Shown: one piece after another, positions 37,371 through 46,559 of the stretch | Layout: every line of letters begins with the position of its first letter | Position numbering within the stretch: position 1 is the stretch's first letter | NCBI RefSeq assembly: GCF_023243075.1 | Contig: NZ_JALKFZ020000141.1 | Span: forward strand, 105,572-169,571 | DNA from: Frankia sp. AiPa1 | GTDB taxonomy: Bacteria; Actinomycetota; Actinomycetes; Frankiales; Frankiaceae | Reading direction: 5' to 3' | DNA: 64,000 nucleotides | Position numbers and translations under genes: made by a program | The notes under the pieces: generated by a model | The model's database searches: none | Seen by the model: only the letters and a program-made list of their open reading frames with translations | Told to the model about the DNA's origin: nothing

Positions 37371-37650
37371 GCGACCGACGGGGCGGGACGGGACGGGACG
37401 ACCGACGGGACGGGGCGGGACGGGACGGGACGACCGACGGGACGGGACGGGACGGGACGGGACGACCGACGGGACGGGACGGGACGGGACGGGACGGGAC
37501 GGGACGACCGACGGGACGGGACGGGACGGGACGACCGACGGGACGGGACGGGACGACCGACGGGACGGGACGGGACGGGACGGGACGGGACGACCGACGG
37601 GACGGGACGGGACGACCGACGGGACGGGACGGGACGACCGACGGGACGGG
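37371..37650. repeat. GGGAC/GACCGAC minisatellite downstream of trpA
   Basis: About 280 bases built from the pentamer GGGAC, broken by ten GACCGAC motifs. The number of pentamers between successive GACCGAC motifs is 4, 5, 5, 7, 4, 3, 6, 3 and 3; two of them are GGGGC variants near the left end. No coding or tRNA-like signal is present. The tract ends directly at the trpA stop palindrome. Confidence 0.95.
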
Positions 37651-37668
37651 CGCCTGACCGGTCAGGCG
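37651..37668. terminator. 18-bp perfect palindrome spanning the trpA stop codon
   Basis: CGCCTGACC is followed at once by GGTCAGGCG, a perfect palindrome without loop that includes the trpA stop at 37662-37664. With no spacer it would make a cruciform or a protein site more easily than a classic terminator; it marks the boundary between trpA and the minisatellite. Confidence 0.5.
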
Positions 37669-38576
37669 GTGGCGGGAACGGGGCTCTGCGTGCCACGCAC
37701 ACCTCGGGCGAGGTCGGCGGCGAGCGTCCCGACACGGGCGACGGTGGCCTGCGGGTCCTCGCCACGGCGCTGGCCGTCGACCAGGACGCGGACCAGTGCA
37801 GAGCCGACGATGACGCCGTCGGCGAAGGTGGCGACCTGCGCTGCCTGCGTGGCGGTGCTGACCCCGAGGCCGACGGCAACCGGCAGTGTCGTGACCTCCC
37901 GGACCCGCGCGACCAGCCCCGCCGCCTGATTCCCGACCTCGGCCCGCGCGCCGGTGACCCCCATCAGGGAGGCGGCGTACACGAAACCGCCAGTGATCTC
38001 GGCGACGCGGCGCAGCCGGGCCGGCGAGGAGCTCGGCGCGACCAGGAAAACCGGGTCCAGACCACGCTCGGCGCTGGCGGTAAGCCAGGGGCCGGCCTCC
38101 TCGGGCGGCAGGTCGGGGGTGATCGCCCCGGCACCACCGGCAGCGGCGAGATCGGCGGCGAAGGCGGCCACCCCGTAGCGCTCGACCGGGTTCCAGTAGG
38201 TCATCACCAGGGTCGGGGCACCTGTGTCCGCCACTGCCTCGACGGTACGCAGCACGTCGCGGGTCGTAACCCCGCCACGCAGCGCGGCGTCGGCGGCCTC
38301 CTGGATCACCGGGCCGTCCATCGTCGGGTCGGAGTAGGGCAGGCCGACCTCGACGACATCCACCCCGGCGGCCACCATCGCCCGCATGGCGGCGATTGCC
38401 CCGTCCACCGTGGGATATCCGGCCGGCAGATAGCCGACCAGCACAGCCCGGCCCTCGGCCCGGGCTGCCGCGAAACACGCGTCCAACCGGCTGTCCATCG
38501 TGCGTCCGTTCGCTTCGGGCCCGCGGGCCGCCTGTGGGTGGGCCGGCTCGGCCGGCCCACGGTGCACCGCCGTCAC
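37662..38576 (-). CDS. trpA: Tryptophan synthase alpha chain
   Basis: 304 residues from GTG 38576, which overlaps the trpB stop by four bases (GTGA); the conserved fold starts at a second candidate, ATG 38498 ([18 protein letters not shown]). Conserved features are [12 protein letters not shown] with its neighbouring glutamate and aspartate region ([18 protein letters not shown], catalytic Glu and Asp) and [26 protein letters not shown] for phosphate binding. It cleaves indole-3-glycerol phosphate and passes indole to TrpB. Last gene of the trp block; downstream lies the minisatellite. Confidence 0.97.
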   Translation of the reverse strand: MTAVHRGPAEPAHPQAARGPEANGRTMDSRLDACFAAARAEGRAVLVGYLPAGYPTVDGAIAAMRAMVAAGVDVVEVGLPYSDPTMDGPVIQEAADAALRGGVTTRDVLRTVEAVADTGAPTLVMTYWNPVERYGVAAFAADLAAAGGAGAITPDLPPEEAGPWLTASAERGLDPVFLVAPSSSPARLRRVAEITGGFVYAASLMGVTGARAEVGNQAAGLVARVREVTTLPVAVGLGVSTATQAAQVATFADGVIVGSALVRVLVDGQRRGEDPQATVARVGTLAADLARGVRGTQSPVPATA

Positions 38577-39958
38577 CGCTGCGCGCCGCCGGCGTCGCGC
38601 GCCGTGGCAACCACCGCGTCGGCGTTGGCGGCGCCCGGGGCGGTGCAGTCCCCGCCAGCCGATGCCGCAGCCGGCTCGTCGAGCAGGCTGAACCAGCGGG
38701 CGGCGGTGTCGACGTCCTTGTCGCCACGGCCGGAGCAGCTGACCAGGACGATCGCCTCCGGGCCGAGCTCGCGGGCCACGTCGAACGCACCGGCGAAGGC
38801 GTGCGCGCTCTCAATCGCGACCAGGATGCCCTCGGTCCGGGCGACAAGACCGAGGGCATCCATCGCGGCGGCGTCGTCGACCACTCGGTAGGAGGCGCGA
38901 CCGGTCTCGTGCAGCAGTGCGTGCTCGGGCCCGATGCCCGGGTAGTCCAGGCCCGCGGAGATCGAGTGGGACACCCGCGTCTGACCGTCGTCGTCCTGCA
39001 GCAGGAAGGTGCGCATCCCGTGCAGCACTCCGGGCGCGCCGCCGGCGATGGCCGCCGCGTGCCGGCCGGTCGCCACGCCGTCTCCTCCGGCCTCGCATCC
39101 GATCAGGGCGACCTCGGTGTCGGGGATGAACCGATGGAAGATCCCCATCGCGTTGGAGCCGCCGCCGACACAGGCGACCACCGCGTCCGGCAGCCGCCCG
39201 ACCCGGTCCAGCACCTGGGCGCGGGCCTCCACGCCGATGATCCGCTGGAAGTCACGGACCATCATCGGGAACGGGTGGGGGCCCATGACCGAACCGATGC
39301 AGTAGTGCGTGTGGTCGACGGTGGCGACCCAGTCGCGCAGCGCCTCGTTGATGGCGTCCTTGAGGGTGCGGCTGCCGGAGGCCACCGAGACGACCTCGGC
39401 GCCGAGCAGACGCATCCGCGCGACGTTGAGCGCCTGCCGGCGGGTGTCCTCCTCGCCCATGTAGACGACGCATTCCAGGCCCAGCAGTGCGCAGGCGGTA
39501 GCGGTGGCGACACCGTGCTGGCCCGCGCCCGTTTCGGCGATGACTCGGGTCTTGCCCATGCGCTTCGTCAGCAGGCACTGGCCGAGCACGTTGTTGACCT
39601 TGTGGGAACCCGTGTGCGCCAGGTCCTCCCGCTTGAGCAGGATGCGGGCGCCGCCGATGTGGGCGGTGAGCCGGTGGGCGTCGCTCAGCGGGGTGGGCCT
39701 GCCGGCATAGGTGGCGAGCAGGCCGTCAAGCTCGGCGACGAAGGCCTCGTCGGCCCTGGCCTGCGCGTATGCCTCGGTGAGCTCGTCCAGCGCGGCCATG
39801 AGCGCCTCGGGCACGAACCGCCCGCCGAACCGGCCGAAGTGGCCGGACTCATCCGGAAACGACTGCCAGCCGGCCGCGGCCTCCACGCCCAGGGGACGGG
39901 ACGGCGCCGAGCCGGCGGCGTCGGGGGCGGCGAGCGGAGCAGCGGTTCGAATGGCCAC
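38573..39958 (-). CDS. trpB: Tryptophan synthase beta chain
   Basis: Start at GTG 39958 (461 residues). TACAGT lies six bases upstream and there is no ribosome site, so the mRNA may be leaderless; the open frame continues to 40081 but adds an Arg-rich tail. The PLP lysine is in [11 protein letters not shown], the phosphate loop is GGGSNAMG, and [13 protein letters not shown] is conserved. It joins indole and serine to make tryptophan. A separate promoter here would explain the 310-base gap to trpC. Confidence 0.97.
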   Translation of the reverse strand: MAIRTAAPLAAPDAAGSAPSRPLGVEAAAGWQSFPDESGHFGRFGGRFVPEALMAALDELTEAYAQARADEAFVAELDGLLATYAGRPTPLSDAHRLTAHIGGARILLKREDLAHTGSHKVNNVLGQCLLTKRMGKTRVIAETGAGQHGVATATACALLGLECVVYMGEEDTRRQALNVARMRLLGAEVVSVASGSRTLKDAINEALRDWVATVDHTHYCIGSVMGPHPFPMMVRDFQRIIGVEARAQVLDRVGRLPDAVVACVGGGSNAMGIFHRFIPDTEVALIGCEAGGDGVATGRHAAAIAGGAPGVLHGMRTFLLQDDDGQTRVSHSISAGLDYPGIGPEHALLHETGRASYRVVDDAAAMDALGLVARTEGILVAIESAHAFAGAFDVARELGPEAIVLVSCSGRGDKDVDTAARWFSLLDEPAAASAGGDCTAPGAANADAVVATARDAGGAQR

Positions 39959-40268
39959 GGTGCGACTGTATCGGGCAGCACCGACGCAACGCGTCCCCCG
40001 CCACGCCACCCGGATCCACGCGGCCGGGCGGACTCTGGCCGCCTGCCGAAGGACGCCCCGCCCGCCGCGGCGGGAGATCACGGCCCGAGTGGAGCGGCCC
40101 GGCGGAAACCAGCCGGCCCGACGTGACTCGTCGCCGGTAGCTCGCTGTCAGCGATCGGCGCGGCAACGACTTGACAGCGGTGCCTCGACGTCGCCGAGCT
40201 TCGCCGTGATGCTCATGACGCCGCCAGCGGCCGGATCGACGACGGCCGCGGGGCCGGCGGATGCGACG
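39959..40268. other. Gap between trpC and trpB
   Basis: 310 bases on the minus strand between trpC and trpB. Only a 22-codon frame beginning ATGAGCATCACG (minus strand, about 40215) is seen; it lacks a ribosome site and is probably chance. No equivalent of the small trpX gene of Streptomyces was recognised. Confidence 0.5.
39965..39970 (-). promoter_or_regulatory. Candidate -10 (TACAGT) for leaderless trpB
   Basis: TACAGT on the minus strand lies six bases before GTG 39958. Combined with the long gap to trpC, this suggests a trpBA promoter. Confidence 0.45.
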
Positions 40269-41075
40269 TCAACGCCCAACGCCGGCGGCGGGGTGCGCCC
40301 CAGCGGCGACCAGGTCCGCGACCAGTTGCCGTGGATCTCCGCCCGTCACGGCTGCCTCCCCGACCAGCACCGCATCGGCTCCGGCGGCCGCGTAGGCAAG
40401 CAGATCACGCGGGTCGCGCACCCCGGACTCGGCGACTTTCAGCACACCAGCCGGGACCATCGGCGCGAGCTTGGCGAACGTGCCCCGGTCGATCTCGAGG
40501 GTCCGCAGGTCACGGGCATTCACGCCGATCAGGCGAGCGTCGGCGTCCAGCGCACGGACAAGCTCGGTCTCGTCGTGCACCTCGACCAGCGCGGTCATCC
40601 CGAGCGACTCGATCCGCTCACGCAGGCCGACCAGACGGGGCTGGTCGAGCGCCGCGACGATGAGCAGGACGATGTCGGCACCGTGCGCGCGGGCCTCGAA
40701 GACCTGGTACGGCGAGACGACGAAATCCTTGCGCAGAAGCGGGACATCGACCGCGCGACGCACCGCGTCCAGGTCGGCCAGCGATCCGCCGAACCGGCGC
40801 TGTTCGGTGAGCACGCTGATGGCGGCGGCACCGCCCGCCTCGTAGTCAAGCGCCAACGCGGCGGGGTCGGCGATCGTCGCGAGGCTGCCCTTGGACGGCG
40901 AACGGCGCTTGACCTCGGCAATCACCGAGACCGGCGAGTCACGGAAAACGGCGAGGGCGTCCCGGGGGTCGGGGACACGCTCGACGCGCCGCTTGAGGTC
41001 GTCGAGGGAGATCTGCTGTTCACGCACGGCCAGGTCGGACCGGACCCCGTCGAGGATGTCGTCGAGGACGCTCAT
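40269..41075 (-). CDS. trpC: Indole-3-glycerol phosphate synthase
   Basis: 268 residues from ATG 41075. The TIM-barrel signatures are [13 protein letters not shown] (catalytic Lys), [38 protein letters not shown] and VAESGV, with the terminal [16 protein letters not shown] phosphate site. It closes the ring of CdRP to give the TrpA substrate. The ATG overlaps the stop of a 10-codon upstream frame (ATGA), so its translation may depend on that frame. The open frame extends to 41426 but no homology exists there. Confidence 0.96.
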   Translation of the reverse strand: MSVLDDILDGVRSDLAVREQQISLDDLKRRVERVPDPRDALAVFRDSPVSVIAEVKRRSPSKGSLATIADPAALALDYEAGGAAAISVLTEQRRFGGSLADLDAVRRAVDVPLLRKDFVVSPYQVFEARAHGADIVLLIVAALDQPRLVGLRERIESLGMTALVEVHDETELVRALDADARLIGVNARDLRTLEIDRGTFAKLAPMVPAGVLKVAESGVRDPRDLLAYAAAGADAVLVGEAAVTGGDPRQLVADLVAAGAHPAAGVGR

Positions 41076-41104
41076 CGACCCGTGCTCGCGGCTTTCGCGC
41101 TCAT
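41072..41104 (-). CDS. 10-codon upstream ORF coupled to trpC
   Basis: ATG 41104 starts the peptide [10 protein letters not shown], and its TGA overlaps the trpC ATG by four bases. TACCAT lies seven bases before this ATG, so a leaderless transcript would begin exactly at this codon. There are no Trp codons, so it is not a classical trp leader peptide. Ribosomes finishing it could re-initiate on trpC, which has only a poor ribosome site of its own. Inferred from sequence alone. Confidence 0.5.
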   Translation of the reverse strand: MSAKAASTGR

Positions 41105-41111
41105 GCCGCAG

Positions 41112-41117
41112 ATGGTA
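41112..41117 (-). promoter_or_regulatory. Candidate -10 (TACCAT) for the trpC transcript
   Basis: TACCAT on the minus strand is seven bases before the upstream-ORF ATG at 41104. This fits the TANNNT spacing seen at several other starts in the window. Confidence 0.45.
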
Positions 41118-41468
41118 GGCCAGGTCGCCGCCGCAGGCCCGAGGCACCCGTGCCTGGCTACGTGCCGCGACGTCCCGCCGCCACCTCTGGGGGGATGTCC
41201 GCCGGAAAAGGTCGTCACCGAGCGCATCCGGGAGCCAGCACCCGTGTCTGACCGGACACGCCCGCAGCCGAATGCCGCCGGATGCGGCACACGAACAGCA
41301 CCCGGCGCAATCGACCGGCGCCACCCGGGCAGGCCACCCGTGGCCCGAGTCGCGCCGAGAGAGGACATCCCCCAGGCACGCGATCTTCCCCGCGTGGCGC
41401 GATCTCCCTCCGGGACCGCGCGCCACGCCATGGGCGGGTCAGGATGGCAACTCGCTCGACCAATCCCG

Positions 41469-41489
41469 TATAGTCGAACACGCGTTCGA
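41469..41489 (+). promoter_or_regulatory. Perfect LexA (SOS) box overlapping a -10 hexamer
   Basis: TCGAACACGCGTTCGA at 41474-41489 is a perfect 16-bp palindrome matching the actinobacterial/Bacillus SOS box (CGAAC-N4-GTTCG). The -10 candidate TATAGT (41469-41474) runs into it, so bound LexA would cover the transcription start. The only gene it could control on the plus strand starts 23 bases downstream. Confidence 0.8.
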
Positions 41490-41511
41490 CATCATCGAGA
41501 TGGGAGGGCTC

Positions 41512-41847
41512 ATGGAGACTCACCTCACGGACACCCACCTGACAGAGACTCGCCAGGTCCTGGTCCCGCCGCTGTCGGGATGGACTCGGCCAGCCACGCT
41601 GGCCTGCGGGCCGGCGACGAGCCGCGGCTCTGATCGGGAGCAGGAGGGTCACGGACCGCAGGAGGAGCCGCTCGATCGGCTGCGTCGCTGTCTGGACCGG
41701 ATGGATGCGCTGGTCACGCTGTTGGAGGCCGACCTGCGCCGCCAACGGGATCTGCTTGCCTCGCTCACCGCGTCGGATCAGGCGCCGGGCCGCCCGGGTG
41801 GCGCCGGGAGGGATCCGCAGCCGGAGGGCCGCGGCGGGCCGCGGTGA
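41512..41847 (+). CDS. Small coiled-coil protein behind a LexA box
   Basis: 111 residues from ATG 41512, with GGGAGGG just upstream; an in-frame ATG at 41500 is an alternative. The middle (about 53-87, LDRLRRCLDRMDALVTLLEA onward) is a strong amphipathic heptad helix with Leu/Met spacing; both ends are polar and disordered, and a THLTxT motif repeats near the start. No membrane helix, signal or enzyme motif is present. I do not recognise the family. The perfect SOS box at its promoter implies induction by DNA damage. Small SOS proteins in related bacteria often block cell division or aid translesion synthesis, but neither role can be claimed here. Its stop meets the next gene's stop tail to tail (TGATCA). 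Confidence 0.7.
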   Translation: METHLTDTHLTETRQVLVPPLSGWTRPATLACGPATSRGSDREQEGHGPQEEPLDRLRRCLDRMDALVTLLEADLRRQRDLLASLTASDQAPGRPGGAGRDPQPEGRGGPR

Positions 41848-42567
41848 TCAGGTGGGATCGTGGCCCCGCTCGATCGCGTCCCATGCGTCGACCGGTCGGG
41901 CGTCGCGAGCCTGATAACGGCCCGACATCGCCGGCCAGCGGCGTCCGTGCGCGGCGGCGAGCACGCCGGCGGCGGTGAGCACAGCGCCGCCGAACATCGT
42001 CAGCCACGGTGCGGCCGTGCGGTGCAGGCCGGTGATGTCCGCCGGGCCGCCAACGGACATCTGACGCACGCTGTCGGTGCGGCGCAGCGTGGGGGTCGGG
42101 TCGAGGCCGATGCGCAGCGCCACCACGATGATGCCGATCCCGCCGGCGACGGCGAGCAGGCCTACGACGGTGCGCCCGATGCCGCGGGCGGCCACGATCG
42201 CGACGGCGGCGGCGAGCCCGACCAGGGCAAGCGCTGTCGCCGCCGGAGCGAGAGTCGCGCCGGTCCAGTGCGTGGCAAGCGGCGCGGCCATGGCGACGCC
42301 ATCGCTGGCCACGTGCGGCGGGCCGACCCGGGCCGAGGCCCAGGTGGCGCTTCCGCACACGAGTACCAGCCCCGCGCCGAGCAGGCAGCCGAGCATGGCC
42401 AGACCGCGTTCACGCCGGCCGGCCCGCGCGGCGTCGCTGGCGGCCGGCTCGCCGTGCGGCTGCTGCCCGGGAGACGAGCTGGGTGGTGCGGAATCCACGG
42501 GCACGGCCTCGCCGGGCCGATGCCCGGTCGGCCGACCCCCGGAAGAAGCGGAAGGAGAGGTGGTCAT
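41848..42567 (-). CDS. Trp-biosynthesis-associated membrane protein
   Basis: 239 residues, four membrane helices: GLAMLGCLLGAGLVLVC, then the TWASAR motif and a loop, GATLAPAATALALVGLAAAV, TVVGLLAVAGGIGIIVVAL, and APWLTMFGGAVLTAAGVLAA near the end. This arrangement and the place between trpE and trpC match the actinobacterial trp-operon-associated membrane family of unknown function. The start ATG overlaps the trpE stop by four bases (ATGA), so the two are translated together. A related protein sits beside cslA at 23568-24524. Confidence 0.85.
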   Translation of the reverse strand: MTTSPSASSGGRPTGHRPGEAVPVDSAPPSSSPGQQPHGEPAASDAARAGRRERGLAMLGCLLGAGLVLVCGSATWASARVGPPHVASDGVAMAAPLATHWTGATLAPAATALALVGLAAAVAIVAARGIGRTVVGLLAVAGGIGIIVVALRIGLDPTPTLRRTDSVRQMSVGGPADITGLHRTAAPWLTMFGGAVLTAAGVLAAAHGRRWPAMSGRYQARDARPVDAWDAIERGHDPT

Positions 42568-44093
42568 ACCGGCGGCCGCAGGGACTCGGCGATCTCGATC
42601 GCGCGCAGCACGGCCGCAGCCTTGGTGCGGCTCTCGAGATCCTCGGCATCGGGATCGGAGTCGGCGACGATCCCGGCGCCCGCCTGGACATAGGCGACCC
42701 CGTCACGCATGACCGCGGTCCGGATCGCGATCGCGGTGTCCAGATCGCCGCCGAAGTCCAGATAGCCGACCACACCGCCGTAGACGCCGCGGCGGGTCGG
42801 TTCCAGCTCGTCGATGACCTCCATCGCCCGCACCTTCGGCGCTCCCGACAACGTCCCGGCCGGGAACGTCGCGGCCAGCACGTCCACGGCGCTGCGCTGC
42901 TCCGCCACCTCACCGATCACCGTGGAGACGATATGCATGATGTGGGAGAACCGCTCGACGGCCGCGAACTCGACGACCCGCACGGAGCCCGGCACGCACA
43001 CCCGGCCGAGGTCGTTGCGCACGAGGTCGACCAGCATGACGTGCTCGGCGCGTTCCTTCGGGTCGGCCAGCATCTGCGCGGCATGCTCGGCATCCTGCTC
43101 CGGTGTCGCGCCCCGGGGGCGGGAGCCGGCGATCGGGTGCAGCAGCGCCCGGCGGCCGGTGACCTTCACATGCGCCTCCGGCGAGGATCCGACGACGTCA
43201 TGGTCGCCGAAGCGCAGCAGGTACATGTACGGGCTCGGGTTCGTGGTGCGCAGCACGCGGTAGACGTCCAACGGATCGGCGGTCGTGGTCCGCTCGAAGC
43301 GCTGGGAGACGACGATCTGGAAGCACTCCCCGGCGCGGATCTCCTCGATGGCCCGCTCGATCGCGCTCTGGTACTCCCCGGGCGGGGTCGCGGAGACAAA
43401 ATCGGCCACGCCGGTCACGGCACCGGTCGTCGTCGCCACCGTCGGCTCGCTCCACTTGGCCAGATCACTGGTCATCGTGTCCAGCCGGGCCACGGCCTCG
43501 TCGTAGAGGGCGTCGAGCTCGGCGGGGCCGGCGGTGTGTGGGCTGTTCGGGAGGGCCGTGAAGGCGTTGGCCACCAGCAGGCACGACCCGTCGCGGTGGT
43601 CGAGCACGGCCAGGTCGGTGGCCAGCAGCATCCGCAGTTCGGGCAGGTGCAGGTCGTCCACGGCGTGCGAGGGCAGCCGCTCGATCCGTCGGACGACGTC
43701 GTAGCCGAGATAACCGACGAGCCCGCCCATCAGGGGTGGCGCGCCGTCGTCATGAGCGGAGCGCAGGCCGCGCTCCACCGCACGCAGGATGGTCAGGGGG
43801 TCGCCCCCCGTCGGCACCCCCGGCGGAGGCGTGCCGTCCACCCACACGGCCTGCCCGTCGCGTTCGGTGAGCGTCGCCGCCGCCCGCACGCCCACGAACG
43901 AGTAGCGCGACCACTCCCCGCCATGCTCAGCCGACTCCAGCAGGAACGTGCCCGGTCCGCCCGCGAGTTTGCGATAGATGCCCACGGGGGTCTCGCCGTC
44001 AGCGAGCAGGCGCCGGGTGACGGCGACGACGGGGTGGCGGGCAGCGGCGGCGTGAAAGCCAGCCCGGTCGGGGACGATCCGGCCGGTGGTCAT
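42564..44093 (-). CDS. trpE: Anthranilate synthase component I
   Basis: 509 residues. The N-terminal regulatory segment contains [18 protein letters not shown], the LLES element that binds tryptophan for feedback inhibition. The catalytic chorismate-binding domain has [43 protein letters not shown] and [15 protein letters not shown] with [21 protein letters not shown]. It makes anthranilate from chorismate with a TrpG partner, which is not encoded in this window. The start overlaps the hisI stop by four bases, linking the trp and his blocks. Confidence 0.97.
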   Translation of the reverse strand: MTTGRIVPDRAGFHAAAARHPVVAVTRRLLADGETPVGIYRKLAGGPGTFLLESAEHGGEWSRYSFVGVRAAATLTERDGQAVWVDGTPPPGVPTGGDPLTILRAVERGLRSAHDDGAPPLMGGLVGYLGYDVVRRIERLPSHAVDDLHLPELRMLLATDLAVLDHRDGSCLLVANAFTALPNSPHTAGPAELDALYDEAVARLDTMTSDLAKWSEPTVATTTGAVTGVADFVSATPPGEYQSAIERAIEEIRAGECFQIVVSQRFERTTTADPLDVYRVLRTTNPSPYMYLLRFGDHDVVGSSPEAHVKVTGRRALLHPIAGSRPRGATPEQDAEHAAQMLADPKERAEHVMLVDLVRNDLGRVCVPGSVRVVEFAAVERFSHIMHIVSTVIGEVAEQRSAVDVLAATFPAGTLSGAPKVRAMEVIDELEPTRRGVYGGVVGYLDFGGDLDTAIAIRTAVMRDGVAYVQAGAGIVADSDPDAEDLESRTKAAAVLRAIEIAESLRPPV

Positions 44094-44494
44094 CGGGCCG
44101 CCGCCCCGGGTTCCGAGGCCGCGTCGGGGTTACCCACCCGGGCGGGCAGCGGGCCGCCCGCCTCGAAACAGGTGCGGATGCCGGTGTGGCACGCCGGGCC
44201 GACCTGGTCCACCCGCACCAGCACGGCGTCGCCGTCGCAGTCGAGCGCGACCGATCGGACCCACTGCTGGTGGCCGGACGTGTCGCCCTTGACCCAGTAC
44301 TCGCCGCGGCTGCGGCTCCAGTACGTGGCCCGCCCGGTGGTCAGCGTCCGATGCAGCGCCTCGTCGTCCATCCACCCCAGCATCAGCACCTCCCCGGTGT
44401 CGTACTGCTGGGCGATGGCCGGAAACAGGCCGGCATCGTTGCGGCGCAGGCGTCCGGCGATGGCGGGGTCAAGAGCGGCGGGACGATCGGTCAC
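44090..44494 (-). CDS. hisI: Phosphoribosyl-AMP cyclohydrolase
   Basis: 134 residues from GTG 44494, family size. Conserved features are [32 protein letters not shown] and the zinc-binding [21 protein letters not shown]. It opens the adenine ring in histidine step 3. No HisE domain is fused, and no hisE gene is present nearby. The gene lies directly after the ABC exporter pair and before trpE, whose ATG overlaps its stop. Confidence 0.96.
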   Translation of the reverse strand: MTDRPAALDPAIAGRLRRNDAGLFPAIAQQYDTGEVLMLGWMDDEALHRTLTTGRATYWSRSRGEYWVKGDTSGHQQWVRSVALDCDGDAVLVRVDQVGPACHTGIRTCFEAGGPLPARVGNPDAASEPGAAAR

Positions 44495-44498
44495 GGCT

Positions 44499-46559
44499 TC
44501 ATTCTGCTCCCCCGCGAACGGAGCGCGAGGCCGGCGTCAAGGGCACCCGCGGCGCGGGCTGGATGTCGGCGGGCGTCCGGGCGCCGGAGGCTCCGATCCC
44601 GGCCGCCCAGGACTCGTGCAGTCGCTGGTAGACCCCGGGTACGCCCACCAGAGCGCGGTGCTGGCCGCGTTGCGCGATCCGTCCGGCGTCAACGACCAGC
44701 ACCTCGTCGGCCGACTCTGCCGTCGAGAGCCGGTGGGCGATCGTCACCGACGTGCGGTGCCGGGTCAGCTCGGCCAGGGCGGTGGCCAGTCGCACCTCGG
44801 TCTCGGGGTCGACCGCGGACGTGGCCTCGTCGAGGACGAGGAGGTCGGGGGCGGCGATTCTCGCCCGCGCCAGCGCCACGAGCTGGCGTTCCCCCGCGGA
44901 CAGCCGCGAGCCGCTCTCCCCCACCCGGGCGGCGAGCCCGCCGGGCTGCGCGGCAAGCCAGTCGCCGATGCCGAGCGCCTCGAACGCGGCACGCACCGCG
45001 TCGTCGTCGGCATCCGGGCGGCCGTAGCGGACGTTGTCGGCGATCGTCAGGTCGAACAGGAACCCCTCCTGCGGCACGAGCAGGACCCGGTGACGCAGCG
45101 AGGCGAACCGCACCTGGGCCAGGGGAACCCCACCGATCCGGATCTCGCCCGTGCTCGGGTCCATGAGCCGGGTCAGCAGCTTGACCAACGTCGTCTTGCC
45201 GGAACCGGTCTCGCCGACCACAGCGATCCGGCTGCCCGCGGCGATCTCCAGATCGATCTCACGCAGCACCCGCGGCCCGCCCGGGTAGGCGAACCCGACC
45301 CCGACGAACCGCACGCCCAGGGGCCCCGCGGGCAGGTCACGCCCGCCCGGGCCGCCGGCTTTGGCAGCAGAAGCAGGCACGACGGCGGAATCGGCGAGAG
45401 CGGCGGAGCCGGCGGGAGCGGGACGGGCAGCGTGGGCGGAGGTGGGAGCAGTGGCAGCGGTGAGAGCAGTGGCGGGGGTGGAAGCAGTGGCGGGGGTGAG
45501 AGCAGCGGCGGGGGTGGAAAAGCCGTCGGCGGGAGAGACTCCGATCGGGCCGAGTGCCGGATCACGGACGTCGGTGGGCAGGTCAAGAACATCGAGCACG
45601 CGGCGCAGGCCGGCCAGCGCGTTCGCCGCGTCGTTGAGGATCTCGGTCATCGACTGGATCGGCTGCACGAACAGCGTCATCAGGAACAGGAAGGCCACGA
45701 GGCGACCGGTGCTGAGCGACCCGTCGACGCCGAGCAGAACGCCGACGATGACCGCCGCGGCCGTGGCCATGGCGGCGACCAGCTCACTCAGCGAGAACAC
45801 GCCGGCGATCATCCGCTGCGCCGCGGTCTGGGCGTCGCGGTGGCCCTCGATCGAGGTGTCGATGCGCCGGGCAGTGCGGTCCTGGATCCCGTAGGCGCGC
45901 ACGATGGGCGCGCCTACGACCGCCTCCGCGATCGCCCCAAGCAGGTCACCGACCCGCTCCCGGACCTGGGCGTACCGCACGGCGAGGCGACGCTGAGTAC
46001 GCCGGGCCACCAGGAACAACGGGACGTAGAAGGCGTACACGAGCAGGGTCAGCGGCCAGGAGTAGACGAGCATGAGCACGGTCGCGATCACCATCTGCCC
46101 CGTGGAGATCAGCAGCATCACGCCACCGAACTGGAGGAACTGGGACATCTGGTCGACGTCGCTGGTCACCCGGGAGGTCAGCGACCCCCGGCGCTGCGCG
46201 GACTGGCTGAGCACCGACAGGTCGTGGATATGACGGAACGCCCGGATCCGCAGCGCGGCGAGCGTCGTCTCGGAAAGTCGGTACAGCCGCTGGTTCATCC
46301 GGTAGCTGGCCAGCGCCGTCAGCACGATCACCGCCGCTGCCGCCCCGACCGCCAGGCCGACCGAGCCCAGATCGACCCGCCCGTTTGCCAGGCCTCGGTC
46401 AAGAATCTGCTGCACGGTGACCGGGATGGCGACCTTGCCGGCGGTGGCGATCGCCGCCAGCGCCAGAGTGCCGACCAGACCACGGGTCAGCGCGGGACTG
46501 AGCGCGCGCAGCCGCCCGAAGGTCGCGGCCAGTGTGTCCGCCCGGGTGGAGGTGGTCAT
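44499..46559 (-). CDS. ABC exporter half-transporter (permease plus ATPase), partner 1
   Basis: 686 residues. Six N-terminal membrane helices form an ABC exporter type I domain. The ATPase has Walker [16 protein letters not shown] near 450, signature [14 protein letters not shown] and Walker [13 protein letters not shown] with the catalytic glutamate. An Ala/Thr/Ser-rich insertion of about 70 residues separates the two domains. The ATG overlaps the stop of partner 2 by four bases, so the two form a heterodimer, as in TM287/288-type exporters. Substrate unknown; it lies four bases upstream of hisI. Confidence 0.9.
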   Translation of the reverse strand: MTTSTRADTLAATFGRLRALSPALTRGLVGTLALAAIATAGKVAIPVTVQQILDRGLANGRVDLGSVGLAVGAAAAVIVLTALASYRMNQRLYRLSETTLAALRIRAFRHIHDLSVLSQSAQRRGSLTSRVTSDVDQMSQFLQFGGVMLLISTGQMVIATVLMLVYSWPLTLLVYAFYVPLFLVARRTQRRLAVRYAQVRERVGDLLGAIAEAVVGAPIVRAYGIQDRTARRIDTSIEGHRDAQTAAQRMIAGVFSLSELVAAMATAAAVIVGVLLGVDGSLSTGRLVAFLFLMTLFVQPIQSMTEILNDAANALAGLRRVLDVLDLPTDVRDPALGPIGVSPADGFSTPAAALTPATASTPATALTAATAPTSAHAARPAPAGSAALADSAVVPASAAKAGGPGGRDLPAGPLGVRFVGVGFAYPGGPRVLREIDLEIAAGSRIAVVGETGSGKTTLVKLLTRLMDPSTGEIRIGGVPLAQVRFASLRHRVLLVPQEGFLFDLTIADNVRYGRPDADDDAVRAAFEALGIGDWLAAQPGGLAARVGESGSRLSAGERQLVALARARIAAPDLLVLDEATSAVDPETEVRLATALAELTRHRTSVTIAHRLSTAESADEVLVVDAGRIAQRGQHRALVGVPGVYQRLHESWAAGIGASGARTPADIQPAPRVPLTPASRSVRGGAE

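Larger units (their letters stand above)
37004..37661. other. Gene-free gap between trpA and lgt, filled with repeats
   Basis: 658 bases without a supported gene. From right to left on the minus strand it holds an 18-bp palindrome at the trpA stop, a 280-bp minisatellite, repeat copy B and the lgt promoter region. Long open frames here (Pro/Ser/Arg/Val repeats) are products of the minisatellite and not genes. Confidence 0.75.
41076..41511. other. Divergent control region between trpC and the SOS-box gene
   Basis: 436 bases from which trpC (minus) and the small gene (plus) are read apart. Besides the trpC -10 and upstream ORF at one end and the LexA box at the other, no gene is seen; open frames here lack start signals and homology. 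Confidence 0.6.

Noticed and set aside
37371..37650. CRISPR array
   Set aside because: There are no unique spacers of constant length; everything between GACCGAC motifs is GGGAC pentamers, and no cas gene is near.
37360..38859. Long frames across the minisatellite coding Pro/Ser/Arg/Val repeats
   Set aside because: They have no start signal and merely translate GGGAC repeats, which stay open in several frames.
41845..41850. TGATCA where two stop codons meet
   Set aside because: It follows from TGA and its complement being adjacent; no further symmetry extends from it.
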